Part shown: piece after piece, positions 1 to 5,106 of the stretch
Layout of the letters: every line of letters starts with the position of its first letter
Position numbering within the stretch: the first letter of the stretch is position 1
Source: CAZSTA01 sp964609495 [NCBI: uncultured bacterium]
GTDB lineage: Bacteria > CAZSTA01
DNA: 6,811 bases
Direction: 5' to 3'
Assembly (NCBI GenBank): GCA_964609495.1
Contig: CAZSTA010000139.1
Span: 2,753-9,563, forward strand
Position numbers and translations under genes: made by a program
The notes under the pieces: generated by a model
Seen by the model: only the letters and a program-made list of their open reading frames with translations
What the model was told of the DNA's origin: nothing
Database searches by the model: none

Positions 1-620
1 CGCAATCTCCGATAATATTCAGGAGAAGCGGTAACCGCCCCAGCTATGCTTTGCACTGGCTCCAGTATTATCGCCGCTACCTCATCATCCACCAGCTCCT
101 CAATGGACTTTATATCACCAAATTCCGCAAACTTATATTGAGTTAAGAGAGGCTTGAAGATGCGATATCTCTCGATTCCAGTGGCGGAGAGCGATCCGAT
201 AGTCCTCCCGTGAAATCCACCCTTCATCGAGATCACATACTCCCGATCGGTGAACTTCCTAGCCATCTTAAGCGCGGTCTCGTTCGCCCCGCTTCCAGAA
301 TTGCAGAGGAAAACCTGACTTATCCCCTCGGGAGCTATACTTATTAACAGCTCGCAAACTTCGGCTCTAACATCGTTGTAAGCAACATTGGAGTAAAAGA
401 TCAACCTCTCCGCTTGTTTTTGAATAGCTTCCACCAGTTTAGGATGACAATGACCAGTTATAGCGACCGCATGTCCTCCATAGAAATCGAGATACTCTTT
501 ATTATCGGAGTCATAGATCCTCATTCCCTCTCCTCTAACTAGAGCGATCGGGAATTTTCTATAAGTAGTAAGCTGGTATTTATCCTCCTTCGCAATGATC
601 TCCTTGGTATTCAATATCAT
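1..620 (-). CDS. argD: Acetylornithine-type aminotransferase, N-terminal 206 residues (3' end beyond window)
   Basis: This is a class III PLP-dependent aminotransferase that would convert N-acetylglutamate semialdehyde and glutamate to N-acetylornithine and 2-oxoglutarate in the cytoplasm. My translation starts MILNTKEIIAKEDKYQ and stays open to the window edge. Family signatures are visible: FYGGHAVAITGHCHP near residues 46-60, the cofactor phosphate-binding segment NSGSGANE at 107-114, GGFHGRT at 134-140 and ILEPVQSIAG at 185-194. The PLP-binding lysine lies in the missing C-terminal half. Two details differ from textbook ArgD: GSGANE replaces the usual GTEANE, and EPVQSIAG replaces EPVQGEGG, which points to a divergent subfamily. 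GAGGAG ends only 2 nt before the ATG, so a TTG two codons later (612-614, 8-nt spacing) is a possible real start. The 99 bp upstream hold no convincing promoter or terminator, so read-through from argC/GrpB is likely. Ornithine or LysW-type aminotransferase activity is a less likely alternative. Confidence 0.88.
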   Translation of the reverse strand, partial: MILNTKEIIAKEDKYQLTTYRKFPIALVRGEGMRIYDSDNKEYLDFYGGHAVAITGHCHPKLVEAIQKQAERLIFYSNVAYNDVRAEVCELLISIAPEGISQVFLCNSGSGANETALKMARKFTDREYVISMKGGFHGRTIGSLSATGIERYRIFKPLLTQYKFAEFGDIKSIEELVDDEVAAIILEPVQSIAGAVTASPEYYRRL

Positions 621-719
621 CGCTCCTCACTTTTGAAATTAATGGTTCAGTTTCTCAAATGGCGCATAAAAGTTTTTGTCCGAATTTTGAGTTTTGACCA
701 ATACACCTTTAAAGAGATA

Positions 720-1274
720 TTACGTATCAAACTCACCCTTAGCCAACCTTAATACTGACTCGATGAATTGAGCTTTGCCCTCTGTATAGGCTCCACGATT
801 GGTTTGAAACTTCTGGGCTAGATCCCTCTTGATCTTGGAATATTCATCTGCTACTTCTTTATGCTTACGGAGATAATCTCGAAAGAGTAAATAGTCTATC
901 CAGGAATCACTTTTCCATTCAACTATATGCAAGTAGTGAGTCCTTCTGCTTGGATCCCCTTTTGCGAAAAGAACGCTTCTGGGGTCTTCTCTCCTGAATT
1001 CGTAACCCAAACGTTCAAGTGGCTCGCCGATGTATTTCCTCACCCCTTGAAGTCGCTGGACGGCTGCCGCTATATCAATGATAGGTTTTGCCTCAAGTCC
1101 AGGGATTGCTGTGCTTCCAACATGCTGAATGTCAATCACGTAATTCCCGATAGAAGATTGCAATAACCTTTTCTCTTCCTCAAAAAGCCTCTCCCACTCA
1201 GAAGAGTAGGGAAGGAGTTTGACGATTCCTCTCGGCAAGCCAATTAGATCTGAGCTCTCTGTGATTTGCACCAA
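720..1274 (-). CDS. GrpB/UPF0157 family protein (nucleotidyltransferase fold)
   Basis: This 184-residue protein matches the GrpB (UPF0157) family in length and motifs. Members have a predicted polymerase-beta-like nucleotidyltransferase fold, and their substrate is generally unknown. Visible features are an N-terminal LLPYSSEWERLFEEE segment, the core HVGSTAIPGLEAKPIIDI at 51-68 (the Gly-Ser pair at 53-54 and the acidic Asp67 resemble the nucleotidyltransferase GS...D signature), RTHYLHIVE at 111-119, and a C-terminal YTEGKAQFI segment at 163-171. The start is TTG at 1272-1274, with GTG as the next codon. GAGGTG at 1282-1287 suits either, at 7 or 10 nt. The gene begins 22 bp after argC and ends 99 bp before argD, so it is probably cotranscribed. 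It has no known place in arginine synthesis. It may be a passenger in the operon or may modify a product of the pathway; nothing in the sequence decides this. No frameshift or obvious composition change is seen. Confidence 0.88.
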   Translation of the reverse strand: MVQITESSDLIGLPRGIVKLLPYSSEWERLFEEEKRLLQSSIGNYVIDIQHVGSTAIPGLEAKPIIDIAAAVQRLQGVRKYIGEPLERLGYEFRREDPRSVLFAKGDPSRRTHYLHIVEWKSDSWIDYLLFRDYLRKHKEVADEYSKIKRDLAQKFQTNRGAYTEGKAQFIESVLRLAKGEFDT

Positions 1275-1296
1275 TCGTTACCACCTCATTCAGCTC

Positions 1297-2316
1297 CTAA
1301 GGATGTGTTCCAGGGAAAGTCAATCCTGTCCTCTCCTCAAAACCAAAGATCAAATTCATATTTTGAATCCCCTGTCCCCCAGCTCCCTTTACTAAATTGT
1401 CTATAGCTGAGGCGACGATGACCTTATTCCCTCGACAGTGAAGTTCTATATCGCAAAAATTTGAACCTGCCACTACGGCACATCTCGCTTGCTCAACGAT
1501 CCTTATGAAGTATTCCTTATCGTAATAATCTTCATATATCTCCCTCAACCTCTCTTCGCCGATCTCCTCTTCCAAGAAGATATAAGCGGTAGTGAATATT
1601 CCTCGCACCATCGGGGCAGAATGAGGGGTAAAGGTTATATCGAAGGGAGTAGAGTTGAAACGGGCTAACTCCTGCTCTATCTCTGGTTGATGTCTATGAG
1701 AGAAGACATTGTAAACCTTGAAATCCATCGCTCGTTCCGGATGATGGGTCGTGAGTTTGGGACTCACTCCCGCTCCTGAGGAACCTGTCTTGGCATCGAT
1801 GACAACATATCCGCTTAACATATTCTCCATCGCCAGAGGAGTTAAAGGTAATAGCACTCCTGTGGGAAAACATCCGGGGCAGGCTACTAAATCAGCCCCT
1901 CTTATCGCCTCTCTATTGAACTCGGTTAGACCATAAACTGCTCTCTTAAGAAGCTCAGGAGATTTATGGGCAAGTCCATAGTGATTCTCGAAAATCTTGG
2001 GGTCTTTCAATCTGTAATCGCCGCTCAGATCGATTATCTTGGTCTTTCCTAAAAGCGCGGGAACTCTTTCCATCGCCTTCCCGTGAGGTAAAGCGAGGAA
2101 TACCACATCCGAGATGTCGGCGATCTCATCGAGATCTTCCTCGCTAAATTCCAGATCTAATAAGCCGTATAGATTAGGATGGATCTCACCCACCGATTTA
2201 CCCATCTCGGTTCTCGAGGTTACCTTTACTATCTCCACCTCGCTATGGCCAAAGAGAAGACGTAATAACTCACTTCCTCCATATCCAGTTCCACCTATTA
2301 TCGATGCTTTGATCAT
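1297..2316 (-). CDS. argC: N-acetyl-gamma-glutamyl-phosphate reductase
   Basis: ArgC reduces N-acetylglutamyl-5-phosphate to N-acetylglutamate semialdehyde with NADPH, the third step of the acetylated arginine route. At 339 residues it is of normal length. The N-terminal Rossmann domain shows the dinucleotide-binding stretch IIGGTGYGGSELLRLL (6-21), then FLALPHG (73-79) and IDLSGDYRL (95-103). The catalytic cysteine is Cys149 in ACPGCFPTG. The HRHQPEIEQE motif at 207-216 supplies the conserved active-site histidine region. TPHSAPMVRGI (230-240), SNFCDIE (285-291) and SAIDNLVKGAGGQGIQNMN (303-321) are further family hallmarks. The PHSAPM segment favours classical ArgC over the LysW-dependent LysY reductase, although HPNLYGLLDLEF and the GTHP tail look LysY-like, so a LysW-type substrate is not fully excluded. 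Its ATG overlaps the P-loop gene stop as ATGA, a translational-coupling arrangement. GGAGAGGA (2327-2334) lies 10 nt upstream of the start. Confidence 0.96.
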   Translation of the reverse strand: MIKASIIGGTGYGGSELLRLLFGHSEVEIVKVTSRTEMGKSVGEIHPNLYGLLDLEFSEEDLDEIADISDVVFLALPHGKAMERVPALLGKTKIIDLSGDYRLKDPKIFENHYGLAHKSPELLKRAVYGLTEFNREAIRGADLVACPGCFPTGVLLPLTPLAMENMLSGYVVIDAKTGSSGAGVSPKLTTHHPERAMDFKVYNVFSHRHQPEIEQELARFNSTPFDITFTPHSAPMVRGIFTTAYIFLEEEIGEERLREIYEDYYDKEYFIRIVEQARCAVVAGSNFCDIELHCRGNKVIVASAIDNLVKGAGGQGIQNMNLIFGFEERTGLTFPGTHP

Positions 2317-3335
2317 TCGAACAACTTCCTCTCCACCAACTCCGCCAATCTTTTACCATCGGTTCTAGCATTAGCCGCTGGAATATCGAGATCTTTCTCC
2401 GAGAACTCCGTCCCCACCTCATTGTCGGTAGTTGGGCCAGACATAATATCTATCCGTAATCCATAATTACCCTCGAAGATCTGCATTGCTCCCCAAGCCC
2501 CAACTGGATCGTTAGCACACATCACGTGAACTTTGGTGAATTTCATTATCTCAGGATCTTTTAAGATCATACCAACTCCATAGCCACCTAGGATTCCATC
2601 GCCCAACTCCACCACTATAAAATCCAAGTCCAATTTATTAAGCTCGTAAATAATTCCTTTAGTCGAGGGGGCTACATTCTCGATATTAGTCGTAGAAGGA
2701 AGTCCAGCATTGACAAAGCTCAACGCCTCCTTAGCACCATGATCCCTCATATTAAGAGTATCCCTCATCAGAGCGATACCAGTAACCTTTGCCGCCGCGA
2801 TACGATATCCCCTCAAAGTTAGATATTTAATGATCTCACAAGCCGCGTAGGTCTTCCCTGAGTTCATACATGTGCCAGAGACCATCACGATCGGCATGCT
2901 GTGGGTTAATTCATTTCTCCACTCTATCGCATTTTGTCTTATATTCGCCTTCCTTCCATCGATCGAGATCGAACCCAGGACTTGAACCCTCAGTGGATCA
3001 CCGACATCCTTATTCTCAGAAGTGCACAACCCTATAGTTCCACCTAAGTTCAGAATATTAAGAACATCTCCTACCTCTATCTCCTTGGGAATCTTCCCTG
3101 CAAAACCCCTTAGAGCCCTTCTCTCTCCCAGAGCTCCAGCTATTATATCTCCCTCTAGGATCTTAGCCATCCTTCCTGAGACCAATTCAATAGTATCATA
3201 TACGGTCTTTTCTCCCAGCGCCTTGACAACTAGAACGTTTCCCTCCTCAGGCTCTACCTCCTCCTCTATCTCCACCTCTTCTGACAAATTCAAATTCATA
3301 GTAATCGAAGCAATTTTACTCACCTTGATCAGCAA
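2313..3335 (-). CDS. P-loop protein of DUF1611-like type inside the arginine operon, function unknown
   Basis: This protein has 340 residues from the TTG start, or 328 from ATG at 3297-3299. TTG at 3333-3335 is preceded by AGGAGGG and GAGG and overlaps argG by 20 bp. The ATG lacks a well-spaced ribosome-binding site, so the TTG is preferred with reservation. The N-terminal third (about 30-145) looks like a beta-rich domain with LEGDIIAGALGERRALRGF, LNLGGTIGLC and GDPLRVQVLG. The rest is a P-loop NTPase-like domain. GTCMNSGKT at 154-162 has the GTxxxxGKT form seen in BioD/CobB-type SIMIBI enzymes. It is followed by AAKVTGIALMRDT (181-193) and a Walker-B-like DFIVVELGDGILGGYG (238-253). CANDPVGAWGAM (273-284) and SGPTTDN (299-305) come after these. 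The resemblance to DUF1611 C-terminal P-loop domains is recognised from memory, not searched. DgcN, described as a D-glutamate N-acetyltransferase, belongs to that broader family. Coupling to argG and argC implies a pathway role, but the reaction is unknown. Confidence 0.85.
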   Translation of the reverse strand: MLIKVSKIASITMNLNLSEEVEIEEEVEPEEGNVLVVKALGEKTVYDTIELVSGRMAKILEGDIIAGALGERRALRGFAGKIPKEIEVGDVLNILNLGGTIGLCTSENKDVGDPLRVQVLGSISIDGRKANIRQNAIEWRNELTHSMPIVMVSGTCMNSGKTYAACEIIKYLTLRGYRIAAAKVTGIALMRDTLNMRDHGAKEALSFVNAGLPSTTNIENVAPSTKGIIYELNKLDLDFIVVELGDGILGGYGVGMILKDPEIMKFTKVHVMCANDPVGAWGAMQIFEGNYGLRIDIMSGPTTDNEVGTEFSEKDLDIPAANARTDGKRLAELVERKLFE

Positions 3336-4539
3336 AATCCTCGGCCCTCCTCGCTAATATACTCTGTAATCCATATATCTTACAGAAGCCCTCTGCATCT
3401 CGTCCATCCCAGAGGATAGATTCCTCACCATAAGTTGCGATATCCCTATTCATCAACGAATGTCTGCTTCTATATCCTAAAACATTTATATTTCCTTTAT
3501 ATAACTGGACTCTAACCTCCCCAACTACGCGCTCCTGACTGCTATCGATCAGAGCCTTTATATCCTTCATAACTGGATCGAAGTATAATCCCTCGTGTAA
3601 GAAGTTGCCGAAGAACTCGCTTAATTGGGATTTCCAGAAGCGCTGCCATCTAGTAAGCACCAACTTCTCCAGCTCTCGGTGGGCAGTAATTAGGATCAAT
3701 GGTGCACCTGCCTCGAAAGCGATCCTGCCTTTGATACCAAGGATCGTATCGCCTAGATGTATTCCCCTTCCAACTCCGTGCTTGGCGGCAATCTCATTTA
3801 ATCTAGCTATAAGCGGAACTCCTTCAAGTTTCTCCCCATTCAAGCTTATAGGGACTCCCTTATCGAAGCCGATCTTTAACTCCTCAGGCTCATCCGAGGC
3901 TTTGCTAGGAGAGATGGTCTTAGTATATACCTCCTCTGGAGGAGATTGCCAAGCATCGTGTATAACGCCTCCTCCAATAGTAGTTCCCCATAATCCCTCA
4001 TTTATCGAATAGACCTTTCTTTCTTTGGATACTGGGATACCTCTTTGTTCGAGGAAAGCGGTCTCCTTATCTCTGGTAATCCCCAACTTTCTTATCGGAG
4101 CAAATATCTTCATTTCGGGAGCTAGAACTGAAAGCGCGACATCGAAACGAATCTGATCGTTTCCTCCGCTGGTGGAGCCATGCGCTATCGCCTCTGCCCC
4201 CTCTCCTCTAGCGACATTCACTACCTCTTCGGCTTGGACGACTCTTTCTGCCCCTACGCAAAGAGGATAAGTTCCTCCTCGCAGAATATTCCCCTTTATG
4301 ATATAGGTTACGAACTCATCATATACCTTTCTCCGGCCATCGATCGTGTAATGCCGAAACGCTCCTAGCTCTTGAGATCGTCTCTCTATATCTTCTAACT
4401 CCTGCGGAGAGAAACCTCCTGTATCAACGGTTACCGTAATTATATCTGCGTTATACTCCTCTTTAAGATAAAGCACACAAAAGGAAGTATCCAGACCTCC
4501 TGAAAAAGCTAACACGATTTTTTGTTTTTCCTCTTGCAT
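3316..4539 (-). CDS. argG: Argininosuccinate synthase
   Basis: ArgG joins citrulline and aspartate with ATP to form argininosuccinate, the penultimate step to arginine. Its 407 residues are a normal length. The N-type ATP-pyrophosphatase loop FSGGLDTS lies at 12-19, and HGSTSGGNDQIRFD (120-133) is the citrulline/aspartate-binding region. YSINEGLWGTTIGGG (177-191) and GRGIHLGDTILGIKGR (257-272) follow, and FLHEGLYFDPVMKDI (313-327) marks the C-terminal multimerisation domain. The HLGDTIxGIKGR and FEAGAP motifs belong to the subfamily I associate with Bacteroidota and related phyla. The more familiar ArgG has GRIDMVENR-type sequence there. The ATG start is preceded by GGAG (4547-4550) at 7-nt spacing. 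It is the first gene of the cluster, behind a consensus promoter and a candidate ArgR operator, so arginine repression is plausible. The stop codon lies inside the next gene. Confidence 0.97.
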   Translation of the reverse strand: MQEEKQKIVLAFSGGLDTSFCVLYLKEEYNADIITVTVDTGGFSPQELEDIERRSQELGAFRHYTIDGRRKVYDEFVTYIIKGNILRGGTYPLCVGAERVVQAEEVVNVARGEGAEAIAHGSTSGGNDQIRFDVALSVLAPEMKIFAPIRKLGITRDKETAFLEQRGIPVSKERKVYSINEGLWGTTIGGGVIHDAWQSPPEEVYTKTISPSKASDEPEELKIGFDKGVPISLNGEKLEGVPLIARLNEIAAKHGVGRGIHLGDTILGIKGRIAFEAGAPLILITAHRELEKLVLTRWQRFWKSQLSEFFGNFLHEGLYFDPVMKDIKALIDSSQERVVGEVRVQLYKGNINVLGYRSRHSLMNRDIATYGEESILWDGRDAEGFCKIYGLQSILARRAEDFADQGE

Positions 4540-4698
4540 CCTATCACTCCACTTTAATCAGAATGGATAAAAATTACACATTTCGCCTCGATCTCGATAT
4601 TATGAATATATTCTACAATTGCGGATTGCAAATGCTCTCTATTGAAGATACATTCACTACCATAGTACTGATCATATTCGGAAATCTACCGAGATAAC
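4540..4698 (-). promoter_or_regulatory. 5' leader of the arg operon, about 159 nt
   Basis: The leader runs from the predicted transcription start near 4698 to the argG ATG. It is long for a simple operon. It contains the candidate ArgR operator at 4641-4658. It also has a perfect 10-bp palindrome GAATATATTC at 4604-4613 and a tandem ATCGAG pair around 4588-4599 (minus-strand reading). A weak hairpin pairing 4548-4553 with 4562-4567 (six pairs, one G-U, 8-nt loop) would partly cover the argG ribosome-binding site. I see no T-box core, no leader peptide rich in arginine and no intrinsic terminator hairpin with a U-run. The likely control is therefore by operator binding, not attenuation. Confidence 0.5.
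4641..4658. promoter_or_regulatory. Candidate ArgR operator (ARG box)
   Basis: Read on the minus strand, the 18-mer is AGTGAATGTATCTTCAAT. Against the Escherichia ARG box WNTGAATWWWWATTCANW it departs at two positions (G and C inside the spacer), and both outer half-sites TGAAT and TTCA are intact. It lies about 40-57 nt downstream of the predicted argG start. Binding there would block elongation, not RNA polymerase recruitment. A weaker TGAAT half-site with partial symmetry occurs about 41 bp away (4603-4613). The match is by eye to a known consensus; no argR gene is in the window. Confidence 0.5.
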
Positions 4699-4704
4699 TC
4701 TTAT

Positions 4705-4733
4705 ATTATATATCAATTTATCCCGATTGTCAA
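4705..4733 (-). promoter_or_regulatory. Consensus sigma70 promoter for the arg operon
   Basis: On the minus strand, TTGACA (4728-4733) is followed by a 17-nt spacer and TATAAT (4705-4710). Both hexamers match the consensus perfectly and the spacing is optimal. Transcription should begin near 4698. A promoter this strong in front of a biosynthetic operon implies that repression sets the expression level, in keeping with the ARG box downstream. Confidence 0.88.
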
Positions 4734-4957
4734 GAGAATTTTTCCATTGAGAAGGGGTAATATTACTTAAATATTACTATTAATATACTTCCTAAGCATA
4801 CAAAATTTCATGCTGGGAATAGGTTAAGTAGTTTCAAGTAACTGATTATTCTTAGTTTGTTCAAGATATAATCTCCCCTCACCCTACCTATATAATTTAT
4901 GTATTTCTCTAGCTGGTTTCGCGGTAAAAATAATGAGGAAGGAAAATAGGAAATACT
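4734..4957. other. AT-rich non-coding spacer between the divergent promoters
   Basis: These 224 bp have no convincing gene. The only long open frame (minus strand, 4808-5128) starts inside the plus-strand gene, resembles no family I know and would run antisense through the plus-strand promoter and leader. The stretch includes the repeat at 4757-4778. It also has two isolated TATAAT hexamers (4867-4872 and 4891-4896, plus strand) without matching -35 elements. The remainder shows nothing I can name. Confidence 0.6.
4757..4778. repeat. AT-rich inverted and direct repeat upstream of the argG promoter
   Basis: GTAATATT (4757-4764) and AATATTAC (4770-4777) form a perfect 8-bp inverted repeat with a 5-nt gap. 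The same bases contain two direct copies of ATATTACT (4760-4767 and 4771-4778) with an 11-bp pitch, about one helical turn. The element lies about 24-45 bp upstream of the argG -35 hexamer, where activators or UP-type elements act. With so little G+C it is a poor terminator. A regulator-binding site is possible but not shown, and AT-rich DNA produces such repeats by chance. Confidence 0.45.
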
Positions 4958-4986
4958 TTGACAAGTTACCACTTTTTTGCTACAAT
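4958..4986 (+). promoter_or_regulatory. Near-consensus sigma70 promoter for the TPR/PEGA gene
   Basis: TTGACA (4958-4963), a 17-nt spacer and TACAAT (4981-4986) differ from the sigma70 consensus by one base. Transcription should start near 4993, giving a leader of about 114 nt before the ATG at 5107. The promoter points away from the arg operon promoter, and the -35 elements are 224 bp apart. Confidence 0.82.
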
Positions 4987-5019
4987 ATAAATAGTATAGG
5001 GGATCAGAGAACTCCCATT

Positions 5020-5104
5020 CTTCAAATCTCCTAGTTCCTTTATTACAATTACAAGGTTGAAGAAACTCAGAGGGGATCTTAATCATTATAGCAAGGAGGA
5101 GATT
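5020..5104 (+). promoter_or_regulatory. Leader with possible Shine-Dalgarno-sequestering structure and competing hairpin
   Basis: The ribosome-binding site AAGGAGG (5093-5099) is strong and sits 7 nt before the ATG. The segment AAGGAGGAGATT (5093-5104) can pair in full with AATCTCCT (5025-5032) plus CCTT (5037-5040), leaving only a 4-nt bulge (5033-5036). That would hide the whole ribosome-binding site. A competing fold pairs CTTCAA (5020-5025) with TTGAAG (5057-5062) and CCTT (5037-5040) with AAGG (5053-5056). It uses the same CCTT and A5025 and would free the site. A third option pairs 5026-5032 with AGGGGAT (5071-5077). All pairings were found by eye, and no known riboswitch class is recognised. 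Confidence 0.4.
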
Positions 5105-5106
5105 AT

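Noticed and set aside
634-649. TGAA-N8-TTCA palindrome before argD as a second ARG box
   Set aside because: The half-sites are 2 bp too far apart for the ArgR consensus (TGAA-N6-TTCA), and no promoter is visible nearby.
654-691. CTCAAA/TTTGAG inverted repeat between GrpB and argD as a terminator
   Set aside because: The loop is 26 nt, the stem only 6 AT-rich pairs, and no U-run follows. It should not stop transcription.
927-1166. Plus-strand open frame across the GrpB gene, and similar frames opposite argC, argG and the P-loop gene
   Set aside because: Each lies entirely or mainly opposite a confidently recognised gene, has no family resemblance and reads as a shadow of it.
1297-2316. Reading argC as lysY of a LysW carrier-protein pathway
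   Set aside because: Some N-terminal and C-terminal residues look LysY-like, but the TPHSAPMVRGI segment is of the classical ArgC type, and no lysW-like or lysX-like gene is in the window.
4540-4698. T-box, riboswitch or attenuator in the argG leader
   Set aside because: No T-box core sequence, no arginine-rich leader peptide and no GC-rich hairpin followed by U residues is present.
4867-4896. Two further TATAAT hexamers on the plus strand
   Set aside because: Neither has a -35-like hexamer at 16-18 bp nor a TG extension. The promoter at 4958-4986 is far better.
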